The notes under the pieces are model-generated. The model did no database searches. It worked only from the letters and a program-made list of their open reading frames with translations, and was not told where the DNA came from. DNA of 64,000 nucleotides, taken from the NCBI RefSeq assembly GCF_004522095.1, contig NZ_SPUI01000003.1, forward strand, positions 868,001 through 932,000, written 5' to 3'. The translations under genes and the position numbers were made by a program. Positions 8,242 through 17,087 of the stretch are shown here, one piece after another (position 1 is the first letter of the stretch; each line of letters begins with the position of its first letter). The stretch is from Nocardioides sp. 503 (lineage in GTDB: Bacteria; Actinomycetota; Actinomycetes; Propionibacteriales; Nocardioidaceae).

Positions 8242-10785
8242 ATGCGCCGCACCGAGCACCGATCCCGCCGCCACCTCGTCTGGGCGACCGTGGCCTCCGG
8301 GGCGCTGCTCGTCGGCGCACTGCAGTCGGTGCCGTCATTCGGCCAGCGGGAGGGCTCGCTGCTCGAGGAGTACGACGCCAGCAAGGTCGCGGCGCTGGAG
8401 TCGCTGCCCCACGTCGACCCACCCGGCACGCCGCCGCACGACCACCACGACCCCGCCACCAAGAACGCCGTCTCGCGGGCCGGTGAGGTCGGCGTCGACG
8501 CCCAGGACCCGACCACCGCCGCGCAGCGCCGGGCCGGCGCCGCCTACGCCGCGAGCCAGCGGAGGCTCCCCGACCCCCGACTCACCCGCGTGTCGCTGAC
8601 GGGCCGGCGCACGGCGCTCCCCCGCACCCGCTACGCGATGGCCGGGGGCTGCTACGCGCTGAGCGCGGCGGGCCGCTACGTCGTCCGGACCCCGTCGGGC
8701 CTGGCGGTGAGCCGGGTCCGGGCCCCGAAGGCCGCGCCGTTCTACTTCAAGGCCACCGACCTGGGCAGCTACCTCCTCTACGGCGCCCGGCGCGACTTCC
8801 TCTCGGGGGCGGGTCTCGCGGGCACGCCCAGCCCCGACGCCGACTGGACGGTGCGCAGGACGGGACGGGGATTCACGTTCTCCCTGCGCGGCGGGCGCAG
8901 CCTGCGCGCGGCCGGCGGACGCCTGGCCCTGGGCGCCACGCCGACCCGGTTCGGGCTGGAGCTGGTGCGCGGCTGCACCGCCTACCCCGAGTCGGGCGTC
9001 GACGTCACCGGCCGCCCGCACGGCGGGGCCACCCCGATCCAGGAGGTGCGCGGCTACGTCGACGCCCACACCCACGGCATGGCCTTCGAGTTCCTCGGCG
9101 GCGAGGCCCACTGCGGCAAGCCCTGGGACCGCTACGGCGCGCCCTACGCGCTGGTCGACTGCGCGGACCACCGCGCCACGGGCGGCAACGGCTCGGTCCT
9201 GGAGACGTTCCTCTCCGGCCAGCCCAGCCACGACCCCGTCGGCTGGCCGACCTTCAAGGACTGGCCCGCGCCGGACTCCCTGACCCACGAGGGCACCTAC
9301 TACCGCTGGATGGAGCGGTCCTGGCGCGGCGGGCAGCGGTTGTTCGTCAACCTGCTGGTGGAGAACAACAAGCTGTGCGAGATCTACCCGCTCAAGCGCA
9401 ACTCCTGCGACGACATGGACTCCATCCGCCTGCAGGCCAAGCAGATGTACAAGTTCCAGGACTACATCGACGCCCAGTACGGCGGTCCGGGCAAGGGCTT
9501 CTACCGGATCGTCAAGAACCCCTTCCAGGCCCGCAAGGTGATCAACTCCGGCCGGATGGCGGTCGTCATGGGCATCGAGACGAGCATCCCGTTCGGCTGC
9601 ACGTTCAAGCGGGTCCTCGGCAAGGACGTGCCGGCCTGCAGCGCCGCCGAGATCGACCGCCAGCTCGACGAGGTGCACCGGATGGGCGTGCGCCAGATGG
9701 AGCTGGTCAACAAGTTCGACAACGCGCTGGCCGGCGTCGCGGGCGATGCCGGGACGACCGGCGTGGTCATCAACTCCGCCAACTTCCTGGAGACCGGCAG
9801 CTTCTGGGACATGAAGCACTGCGAGCCCGCGGACGGCGAGACCTCCGACCGCGCCCAGCTCGCGGCCCCCCAGATCGACGACCAGCAGCAGGACGCGCTG
9901 TTCGGCGCGATCGGCCAGCTGTTCGGCGGCGCCCTGCCCGCCGTACCTCTCTACGGGCCGCCGGCCCACTGCAACGCGCGCGGCCTGACCACCCTTGGCG
10001 AGAAGACGATCACCGGGCTCGCGAAGCGCCGGATGATCTTCGATCCCGACCACCTCAGCGTGAAGGCCCGGCGCTCGGCGGTCGACCAGATCGACCGGAT
10101 GAACTACCCCGGCATCATCTCCAGCCACTCGTGGTCGACGCCGGACACCTACCCGCGGATCTACAAGCTGGGCGGCTTCATCACTCCCTACGCCGGCGAC
10201 TCGACCGGCTTCGTCGGCAAGTGGCGCCGGCACCTGGGCTGGGCGGACAAGCGCTACTACTTCGGCTTCGGGTTCGGCGCGGACATCAACGGGCTCGGCG
10301 CCCAGGGCGACCCCCGCGGGGCCGGCGTCGCCAACAAGGTGCGCTACCCGTTCCGCGGCCTGGGCGGCGTCACCGTGAAGCGGCAGACCGCCGGCAAGCG
10401 GGTCTACGACATCAACAAGGACGGCGTCGCCCAGTACGGCCTCTACCCCGACTGGATCGAGGACCTGCGCAAGGTCGCCGGCAAGCAGGGCGGTGCCATC
10501 GTCGACGACATGTCGCGCGGCGCGGAGGCCTACCTGCAGATGTGGGAGCGCACCGAGGGCGTCAAGCCCGACTCCTGCCGCAACCCCGGGCTGCGCAAGC
10601 CGGTCGCCAAGGTGAAGCGGCTCGTGCGCCGCGGGATGTCCACGACGGCCGTCATGCGCGCCGTGGGCCAGCCCTACCAGCGGCTCGGGAGCACCTACCG
10701 CTTCTGCGCGAAGAGCTCGACCCAGCGCAAGGTGGTCATGAAGGTGACGTTCACCCGCGCCGGGCGGGTCCAGCGCCTGCGCTGA
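8242..10785 (+). CDS. Secreted metal-dependent hydrolase-like protein (amidohydrolase/dipeptidase-type)
   Basis: 847 residues from ATG 8242, preceded by AGGAG; an in-frame ATG at 8209 would put charged residues before the signal peptide. Signal peptide: RRHLVWATVASGALLVGAL. Residues about 100-240 form a beta-rich domain with a single Cys near its start. The metal-hydrolase-like part begins with DAHTHG (Asp274, His276, His278). It continues with FDPDH (about 601-604) and SSHSW (His629), the spacing of histidines and aspartates expected of a TIM-barrel metal hydrolase such as renal dipeptidase-like proteins. The C-terminus has a small R/T-rich tail domain. Such proteins are often labelled 'coagulation factor 5/8-type' in actinomycetes, without a proven substrate. 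It may form a transcription unit with the IclR gene 29 bp upstream. Confidence 0.65.
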   Translation: MRRTEHRSRRHLVWATVASGALLVGALQSVPSFGQREGSLLEEYDASKVAALESLPHVDPPGTPPHDHHDPATKNAVSRAGEVGVDAQDPTTAAQRRAGAAYAASQRRLPDPRLTRVSLTGRRTALPRTRYAMAGGCYALSAAGRYVVRTPSGLAVSRVRAPKAAPFYFKATDLGSYLLYGARRDFLSGAGLAGTPSPDADWTVRRTGRGFTFSLRGGRSLRAAGGRLALGATPTRFGLELVRGCTAYPESGVDVTGRPHGGATPIQEVRGYVDAHTHGMAFEFLGGEAHCGKPWDRYGAPYALVDCADHRATGGNGSVLETFLSGQPSHDPVGWPTFKDWPAPDSLTHEGTYYRWMERSWRGGQRLFVNLLVENNKLCEIYPLKRNSCDDMDSIRLQAKQMYKFQDYIDAQYGGPGKGFYRIVKNPFQARKVINSGRMAVVMGIETSIPFGCTFKRVLGKDVPACSAAEIDRQLDEVHRMGVRQMELVNKFDNALAGVAGDAGTTGVVINSANFLETGSFWDMKHCEPADGETSDRAQLAAPQIDDQQQDALFGAIGQLFGGALPAVPLYGPPAHCNARGLTTLGEKTITGLAKRRMIFDPDHLSVKARRSAVDQIDRMNYPGIISSHSWSTPDTYPRIYKLGGFITPYAGDSTGFVGKWRRHLGWADKRYYFGFGFGADINGLGAQGDPRGAGVANKVRYPFRGLGGVTVKRQTAGKRVYDINKDGVAQYGLYPDWIEDLRKVAGKQGGAIVDDMSRGAEAYLQMWERTEGVKPDSCRNPGLRKPVAKVKRLVRRGMSTTAVMRAVGQPYQRLGSTYRFCAKSSTQRKVVMKVTFTRAGRVQRLR

Positions 10786-10903
10786 GGTCCCGCGACGCAC
10801 GCGAGCCGCGCGGTGGCGCGGCGACGGGATCCGTCGTTCGCCTGCGGAAGGGCTAGGAGGGTGCTTGCATCGGTCCCTCCTGCCCCCGTCCCGAGGTTGA
10901 CCC

Positions 10904-12961
10904 GTGCCCCTGCGCTCCCCCCGCCCCCGTCCCGCCCTGGCTCTCGCCGTCGTGGCGATCGCGGCGACCCTGCCCGCCCTCGCCCCGCCCACCGCGACCG
11001 CCGACCCGGCGACGCCCGTGGCTCCGGCGTTCGCCGTGTCGGAGTGGAGTCGCAGCGACTCCAGCCGGCTCCCCGACCTGGCCTACTCGCAGATCGAGCT
11101 CTCCTCCAACGCGACCTACGGCATCGGCACCGACGGCCGTCTCTACTGGGCGGCCGACTACTACACGGGCACCACGCACGCCACGCCGTCGTTCGCGGAG
11201 AGGATCGTGGACGTCGCGGTCGGGCAGTCGTTCGGTCTCGCGCTCGACGACACCGGTCACGTGCACGTCTGGGGATCCGGGCTCGCCCTGGACGAGGAGG
11301 ACGCCGCCACGACCTACCGTGACGTCACGGCGTACCAGTCGCAGGCCATCGGCGTCACGACCGACGGCGAGCTGCGCCTCTGGGGCACCGACTCCAACCT
11401 GAACGAGCTGGACTTCGACCCCGACCAGCTCGCCGGACGCGAGTTCGTCTCCGCCGACACGTCGTACGGCGGCTCGGTCGCCCTGACCGACGACGGCAAG
11501 ACGGTCTCCGCGGGCGGCTTCCTCACCGCGTCGTACAGCAACGCCTTCCCCGCGGACCGCGCCGACGAGACCGTCGTCGAGGTCGACCTCGGCAGCCAGA
11601 ACGCGATCGCCCTGACCGACGAGGGCGAGGTGATCGCCTGGGGCGCCGGCTACGAGGGTCAGCTCGACGTGCCCGCCTCCCTCGCCGAGGAGACCGTCGT
11701 GGCGGTGTCGACCGGATTCTGGTGGTCCGCGGCCGTGACCGCGGACGGCGAGGTCGTCACCTGGGGCGAGAAGGAGTACACGGAGCTGCCGCCGCTCCGG
11801 CCGGACGCCCGGGTCGTCGGCGTCGAGCTCGATCGCTACCGGTCCGCGCTCACCTACGCCCGGATCGGCGCGCTCGAGGCACCGACGCTGTCCGACGACG
11901 ACCCGGTGGTCGGCACGCCCGTCACCGTCGAGGGCGGCGTGTGGTCGGTGGAGCCCGACTCGGTGAGCTACGCGTGGGAGGCCGACGGGCAGCCGCGCCC
12001 GGAGACGAGCGGAACCTTCACCCCGACCGCCGGCGACCTCGACGCGCTGCTGTCCGTCACGATCACCGCCCACAAGGAGGGCTACCTCGACGGGGTCGTG
12101 CGGGTGGACGCCGACGGCTACGTCGCGCCCGGGAAGTTCGAGACCGCGCCGGCCGTCACGGTGGGCGGCGTCCCGCGCGTCGGCGAGTGGCTCGTCGGCA
12201 CCCTGGAGGCGGACGCCTCCCCCCTGCCCGACTCCTACGACTACCAGTGGCTGCGCCAGTCGGAGGGTGAGGGCGGCCCCCGCCTGGACGCCATCGAGGG
12301 AGCCGACGGACTGGTCTACGAGCCCACGCCCGCGGACGTCGGGCACGTCCTGACCCTGAGGGTCACCGCCGAGCGCGACGGCTTCGTCCCGGCCTCGGGG
12401 ACCGGCTCGGCCGCCGCCCCCGTCAGCCTCGGCACGATGACCGGAGGCGTCGTCACCGTGACCGGCACGCCCCGCGTGGGTCGCTCGCTCGCCGTCACGA
12501 CGCAGGCCACCGAGCCGGCCGCCGAGAGCACGTCGTACGCGTGGCGGCGCAACGGCGTCGCGATCCCGGGCGCCACCAGGTCGACGTACGTGCCGCTCGC
12601 GCGCGACCTCGGCGCCCTCCTCACCGTCGTCGTCACGACGACGACGACCGGCTACGAGCCCGCCTCCGCGACCTCGACCGGGGTCAAGGTCGGGCTCCCG
12701 GCGGCGAAGCTGGCCATCAGCGCGCCCGCCAAGGCCGTGCGCGGCAAGCGGGTGACCGTGACCCTGAGCAGGCTCGCCCCCGGCGAGGCCTGGACGCTGC
12801 GCCTGGGCGGCAAGGTCGTCGCCCGCGGCAAGGCCACCGCGCGCGGCACGTCCGTCGTACGACCGAAGGTGCCGAAGGCCGTCGGCCGCAAGGTCCTCGC
12901 GCTCACCGGGTCGTACGCCGACCGCTCGGCGACCCGGCCGCTCAAGGTGGTCGCACGCTGA
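10904..12961 (+). CDS. Secreted RCC1-like repeat protein with Ig-like C-terminal domains
   Basis: 685 residues from GTG 10904. The signal peptide is followed by TATADPATP. Residues about 45-320 carry RCC1-type blades, each with a GxALxxDGxVxxWG-like core (for example VAVGQSFGLALDDTGHVHVWG, read in two parts, and AIALTDEGEVIAWG). RCC1 propellers usually bind proteins or surfaces. Three repeated domains of about 90 residues follow. Each begins with APTLSDDDPVVGTPVTVEGG or AVTVGGVPRVGEWL or VVTVTGTPRVGRSL and each has a YxWxxxG core, an Ig-like fold common in actinobacterial secreted proteins. The last 70 residues are another beta domain (ISAPAKAVRGKRVTVTLS). No sortase signal is seen. Role probably adhesive or structural; not established. 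Confidence 0.7.
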   Translation: MPLRSPRPRPALALAVVAIAATLPALAPPTATADPATPVAPAFAVSEWSRSDSSRLPDLAYSQIELSSNATYGIGTDGRLYWAADYYTGTTHATPSFAERIVDVAVGQSFGLALDDTGHVHVWGSGLALDEEDAATTYRDVTAYQSQAIGVTTDGELRLWGTDSNLNELDFDPDQLAGREFVSADTSYGGSVALTDDGKTVSAGGFLTASYSNAFPADRADETVVEVDLGSQNAIALTDEGEVIAWGAGYEGQLDVPASLAEETVVAVSTGFWWSAAVTADGEVVTWGEKEYTELPPLRPDARVVGVELDRYRSALTYARIGALEAPTLSDDDPVVGTPVTVEGGVWSVEPDSVSYAWEADGQPRPETSGTFTPTAGDLDALLSVTITAHKEGYLDGVVRVDADGYVAPGKFETAPAVTVGGVPRVGEWLVGTLEADASPLPDSYDYQWLRQSEGEGGPRLDAIEGADGLVYEPTPADVGHVLTLRVTAERDGFVPASGTGSAAAPVSLGTMTGGVVTVTGTPRVGRSLAVTTQATEPAAESTSYAWRRNGVAIPGATRSTYVPLARDLGALLTVVVTTTTTGYEPASATSTGVKVGLPAAKLAISAPAKAVRGKRVTVTLSRLAPGEAWTLRLGGKVVARGKATARGTSVVRPKVPKAVGRKVLALTGSYADRSATRPLKVVAR

Positions 12962-12979
12962 CACGACGCGAGGTAGAAG

Positions 12980-12992
12980 TTACCGCCGGGTA
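12980..12992. promoter_or_regulatory. TTACC-type dyad upstream of the EtfD-like gene
   Basis: TTACCGCCGGGTA contains TACC-N4-GGTA, a perfect dyad, 107 bp upstream of the EtfD-like start. A sister copy (TTACCGGTCAGTA) sits 56 bp before the acyl-CoA dehydrogenase at 39134. The shape resembles operators of TetR-type fatty-acid regulators; the regulator itself is not visible here. Confidence 0.4.
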
Positions 12993-13098
12993 GGATCCCC
13001 TCACCCGGATGTGGCACTGACGGGGCGGGCCGGGACCTCTAGGCTCGCCTCGTCTGTCGCCTCTCGACCGGCAACCGTTCGACGAGGAGTCCTCGCGC

Positions 13099-16000
13099 AT
13101 GCAGATCGTCGCCATCGTTGTCTCGCTGGCCATCGCCGCCGTCGGCATCACCCTGTTCGTCAGGGCGATCCGCGCCATCCTCGCCACGCTCAGGATCGGC
13201 CAGCCGGCGTCGCGCACGGACAACCCGCTGAGCCGCACGCTCGTGATGCTCAAGGAGACGCTCGGCCACACCCGGATGCTCCAGTGGACGGTCGTCGGCA
13301 TCGCCCACTGGTTCGTCTTCGTGGGCTTCGGGCTGCTGTTCTTCACGCTGCTGACGGCGTTCGGCCAGCTCTTCGACCCGGAGTTCGCGCTGCCGCTGGT
13401 CGGGACGTTCTTCCTCTACGAGTGGGTCACCGAGCTCTTCACGGTCGTCATGATCGTCGCGATCATCGGCTTCATCATCTACCGCTCGCGGCGGCCCAAG
13501 GAGCGCACCCGCGGGGTCAAGGGTCGCTTCTGGGGCTCCACCATGTGGCAGGGCTACTTCGTCGAGTCCGTCATCCTGGGCGTCGGCCTGTGCATCGTCA
13601 CGCTGCGCGGCCTCGAGTACGCCCTGCTCTCGCACGGCGCGGACACCGACCACGCCTCGGCCCTGCACTTCCCCTTCACGTTCTGGCTGGGCGAGGCGTT
13701 CTCCGGACTCTCCGTCGGCACGCTCGAGAACCTCGTCTACCTCGTCGCCATGCTCAAGATCGTCATCTCCTTCGCGTGGATGATCACGATCTCGCTCAAC
13801 CTCACGATGGGCGTCGCCTGGCACCGGTTCTCGGTGTTCTTCAACATCTGGTTCAAGCGCGAGTCGTCCGGGCGCACGGCGCTCGGCGCCATGAAGCCGC
13901 TCACCTCCGACGGCAAGGCGATCACCCTCGACGACATCGACGACCTCGACGAGGACTCCAAGCTCGGCGTCGGCGCCATCGAGGACTTCAGCTGGAAGGG
14001 CATCCTCGACTTCTCGACCTGCACCGAGTGCGGCCGCTGCCAGTCGCAGTGCCCTGCGTGGAACACCGAGAAGCCGCTGTCGCCCAAGCTGCTCATCACC
14101 GCGCTGCGCGACCACGCGTTCGCGAAGGCGCCGTACCTCCAGGCCGAGGGCGACGAGGCCCGGGCCGCGCTCCTCGAGGGCAACGACACCCTGACCCGGG
14201 AGGTCGAGCGCCCGCTGGTCGGCGACACCGGCGACGACTGGTTCTACATGCCCGACAGCGGTGCCGCGGTCATCGACCCCGAGGTGCTGTGGAACTGCAC
14301 GTCCTGCGGCGCCTGCGTCCAGCAGTGCCCCGTCGACATCGAGCACGTCGACCACATCATGGACATGCGCCGCCACGCGGTGCTGGTCGAGTCGAACTTC
14401 CCCGCTGAGCTCAACGGCCTGTTCAAGGGCCTCGAGAACAAGGGCAACCCCTGGAACATGTCGCCCAACGCGCGCATGGACTGGGCCAAGGGCCTCGACT
14501 TCGAGGTGAAGGTCGTCGGCGAGTCGATCGAGTCGCTGGACGAGGTCGACTGGCTCTTCTGGGTCGGCTGCGCCGGCGCCTACGAGGACCGCGCCAAGAA
14601 GACCACCCGCGCGGTGGCCGAGCTGCTCGAGATCGCCGGGGTCAGCTTCGGCGTGCTCGGCAACGGCGAGACCTGCTCGGGCGACCCCGCGCGCCGCGCC
14701 GGCAACGAGTTCGTCTTCCAGGGCCTGGCCCAGCAGAACGTCGAGACGCTCAAGGAGGCCAAGGCCAAGACCGTCGTCTCGACCTGCGCCCACTGCTTCA
14801 ACACGCTCAAGAACGAGTACTCCGACTTCGGCATCGAGCTCGAGGTCGTGCACCACACCCAGCTGCTCAACCGCCTCGTGCGGGAGGGCAAGCTGACGCC
14901 GGTCAACGACGGCGCCGGCGCGCACAAGCGCTCGATCACCTACCACGACCCCTGCTACATCGGCCGCCACAACGGCGTCTACTCCCCGCCGCGCGAGCTG
15001 CTCCAGATCCTCCCCGGCGCCGAGTTCGTCGAGATGGAGCGCAACTCCGAGCGCTCGTTCTGCTGCGGCGCCGGCGGCGCGCGCATGTGGATGGAGGAGA
15101 ACACCGGCGAGCGCATCAACGTCAACCGCACCAACGAGGCCGTCGGCACCGGCGCGGACCAGATCGCGGTCGGCTGCCCGTTCTGCCGCGTCATGCTCTC
15201 CGACGGCCTGACCGCCGCCCAGGCCAAGGGCGAGGCCCGCGAGGAGGTCGAGGTCCTCGACGTCGCCCAGATGCTCCTCGCCTCCGTCAAGGGCGAGCAA
15301 GCCACCAAGCTCGCCCCCGGCGCGGGTGCCGCCGGCGCCGCGGCGACCGTGAAGGACGCCGACAAGGACGAGGCCACCAAGGCCGAGCCCGAGGCCGGCG
15401 ACGACACGATCACCGAGGACACGGTCGTCGCCACCGAGGACGCCGGCCCCCTGGCCAAGGCCTCCGGTGGGTCGTCGCTGTTCGACGACGAGGAGGCGAA
15501 GTCGCCGGACGACGTGGAGTCCACGCCCGACGAGGCGCCTGCTGGCAAGGCGTCGGGCGGGTCGCTGTTCGACGACCCGGCGCCGAAGGACGAGACCGAG
15601 GCGCCGGCTGAGAAGCCCGCCGAGAAGACGGGCGGCTCGCTGTTCGACCTGGGCGGCGACGACGAGCCCGAGGCGACGTCCGCACCGCGGCCCGAGGCCG
15701 AGGCCCCGGCGGAGACGAAGCCCGAGCCCACCACGGACCTCGCGTCCGGCGGCGGCTCGCTGTTCGACCTCGGCGGCGACGCCGAGGAGCCGCAGGCGGA
15801 GGCCGCGCCGGAGGCGGAGGTCGAGCCGGAGGTCGAGCCGAAGACCGAGGAGCCGCAGGCGGAGGCCGCACCGCAGGTGCAGCTCGGCTCCGGAGGCGGC
15901 TCGCTGTTCGACATCGCCTCCCCCGAGCCCGTCGCCGCCCCCGCGGCGAAGCAGGCCGAGCCGGAGCCCGCCACGGACCCGGAGCCGGCAGCGACGCCCG

Positions 16001-16644
16001 AGGCCGCGCAGCCGACGGCCGAGATCCCCGAGTCGGGGTCGCTGTTCGACATCGCGGCGCCCGAGCCGGCCCCCGTGCAGGCGAAGGCGGCGCCCGAGCC
16101 GGCCGCCGAGCCCGAGCCTGAGCCCGAAGCGAAGGCCGAGCGCGAGCCGAAGGCCGAGCCGGCCGCGAAGGCAGCCCCCGCCGCAGCCGCACCTGCCGCG
16201 GAGATCCCGGAGTCGGGGTCGCTGTTCGACATCGAGGCCCCCGCCCCGTCGGCGCCCGCGCCCCAGGCCGAGGCCCCCGCCGAGCCCGAGCTCGAGCCGC
16301 AGGCGGAGGCGGAGGCGGACGAGCCCGAGCCGCAGGTTGAGGAGCCGAAGGCCGATGAGCCGAAGCCGGAGGAGCCGGAGGAGAGCACCTCCCCCGGCGC
16401 CGCCCTGAGCGCCGCCGCGACCTCGCTCGCCAGCGACGACGAGCCGACCCCGGAGCCCGAGCCGGCCGAGGCCGAGCCCGAAGCGGCCGAGCCCGAAGCG
16501 GCTGAGCCCGAGCCCGCCGAGGCCGAGCCCGAGGCGGCCGAGCCCGAGCCCGAGGAGAAGCCGAAGCCAGCGAGCTCCGGTGAGGCGCACCAGCCCAAGA
16601 CCGACGTCGACATCAGCGACTCCGGGTCCCTCTTCGACCTGTGA
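13099..16644 (+). CDS. EtfD-like membrane Fe-S oxidoreductase with long SLFD-repeat tail
   Basis: 1181 residues. The N-terminal 250 residues contain several TM helices in the nitrate-reductase-gamma-like arrangement. Two 4Fe-4S motifs follow: CTECGRCQSQCP from Cys308 and CTSCGACVQQCP from Cys400. Two heterodisulfide-reductase CCG domains end the catalytic part, with CAHCFN, DPCYIGRHN and CCGAGGARMW. The architecture matches mycobacterial EtfD (Rv0338c), which passes electrons from ETF and acyl-CoA dehydrogenases to menaquinone. From about residue 735 a 445-residue acidic Pro/Ala/Glu tail follows. SLFD occurs at residues 793, 822, 847, 887, 935, 981, 1041 and 1177, the last at the C-terminus. 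The tail is probably disordered, and the motif probably binds something. The gene ends at a strong bidirectional terminator. Confidence 0.85.
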   Translation: MQIVAIVVSLAIAAVGITLFVRAIRAILATLRIGQPASRTDNPLSRTLVMLKETLGHTRMLQWTVVGIAHWFVFVGFGLLFFTLLTAFGQLFDPEFALPLVGTFFLYEWVTELFTVVMIVAIIGFIIYRSRRPKERTRGVKGRFWGSTMWQGYFVESVILGVGLCIVTLRGLEYALLSHGADTDHASALHFPFTFWLGEAFSGLSVGTLENLVYLVAMLKIVISFAWMITISLNLTMGVAWHRFSVFFNIWFKRESSGRTALGAMKPLTSDGKAITLDDIDDLDEDSKLGVGAIEDFSWKGILDFSTCTECGRCQSQCPAWNTEKPLSPKLLITALRDHAFAKAPYLQAEGDEARAALLEGNDTLTREVERPLVGDTGDDWFYMPDSGAAVIDPEVLWNCTSCGACVQQCPVDIEHVDHIMDMRRHAVLVESNFPAELNGLFKGLENKGNPWNMSPNARMDWAKGLDFEVKVVGESIESLDEVDWLFWVGCAGAYEDRAKKTTRAVAELLEIAGVSFGVLGNGETCSGDPARRAGNEFVFQGLAQQNVETLKEAKAKTVVSTCAHCFNTLKNEYSDFGIELEVVHHTQLLNRLVREGKLTPVNDGAGAHKRSITYHDPCYIGRHNGVYSPPRELLQILPGAEFVEMERNSERSFCCGAGGARMWMEENTGERINVNRTNEAVGTGADQIAVGCPFCRVMLSDGLTAAQAKGEAREEVEVLDVAQMLLASVKGEQATKLAPGAGAAGAAATVKDADKDEATKAEPEAGDDTITEDTVVATEDAGPLAKASGGSSLFDDEEAKSPDDVESTPDEAPAGKASGGSLFDDPAPKDETEAPAEKPAEKTGGSLFDLGGDDEPEATSAPRPEAEAPAETKPEPTTDLASGGGSLFDLGGDAEEPQAEAAPEAEVEPEVEPKTEEPQAEAAPQVQLGSGGGSLFDIASPEPVAAPAAKQAEPEPATDPEPAATPEAAQPTAEIPESGSLFDIAAPEPAPVQAKAAPEPAAEPEPEPEAKAEREPKAEPAAKAAPAAAAPAAEIPESGSLFDIEAPAPSAPAPQAEAPAEPELEPQAEAEADEPEPQVEEPKADEPKPEEPEESTSPGAALSAAATSLASDDEPTPEPEPAEAEPEAAEPEAAEPEPAEAEPEAAEPEPEEKPKPASSGEAHQPKTDVDISDSGSLFDL

Positions 16645-16696
16645 ATCGCTGACCGACCCAGCCTCAGCCTCAGCCCCGCCCCCGGCCGCACGAGGG

Positions 16697-16783
16697 GGGC
16701 CCGAGCGCGCGGATGGGTCGTGTGCCGGAGACCGCGCCCACGCGCCGCCTCCGGCACACGACCCGACCCGCGCGCTCCGGCCC
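16697..16783. terminator. Long bidirectional terminator hairpin between convergent genes
   Basis: Left arm 16697-16730 and right arm 16749-16783 pair over about 34 bp with one bulge. The core GGGTCGTGTGCCGGAG / CTCCGGCACACGACCC (16 bp) is perfect. The loop is 18 bases. It lies between the stops of the EtfD-like gene (plus) and the small membrane protein gene (minus), so it can end transcription from both sides. Confidence 0.8.
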
Positions 16784-16807
16784 GCGCGGGAGCTACGCGT
16801 CCTGCTC

Positions 16808-17077
16808 CTAGGCGGCGGAGTCCTTCGAGTCCACGTGCTCGGGGACGACGACGGGACGGATCCGCGCCCAGGCGATGAACACCACGCCGAAGGCGAGCAT
16901 GACCAGCCCCGCCCACAGGTTGGCGTTGGGGCCGCCGGTCTTCTCGGTCTCGGGGTCGCCGAAGAGACCCATGAGCGTGAGGATCACGCCGTAGGCCCCG
17001 ATCAGGCCGCCGATGATGTTGCGGATGTCGAAGGCGCCGGCCTGGTGCTTGCGCTCGGGGGTGTGGGTGGGAGACAT
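16808..17077 (-). CDS. Small two-TM membrane protein partnered with the symporter
   Basis: 89 residues. Two hydrophobic segments (IIGGLIGAYGVILTLMGLF, residues about 21-39, and LWAGLVMLAFGVVFIAWA, about 54-71) are separated by a polar loop, with a charged C-terminus. It starts 10 bp after the symporter stop and so is the second gene of that operon. The pattern of a small two-helix protein after an SSS-family symporter is common in actinomycetes. Its function is not known; a stabilising or accessory subunit is an inference. Confidence 0.75.
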   Translation of the reverse strand: MSPTHTPERKHQAGAFDIRNIIGGLIGAYGVILTLMGLFGDPETEKTGGPNANLWAGLVMLAFGVVFIAWARIRPVVVPEHVDSKDSAA

Positions 17078-17087
17078 GCGGTGCTCC

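Noticed and set aside
13039..16590. A 1183-codon open frame opposite the EtfD-like gene
   Set aside because: It is a Leu/Gly/Arg-rich mirror of a high-GC coding strand; the plus strand has clear Fe-S motifs and TM helices.
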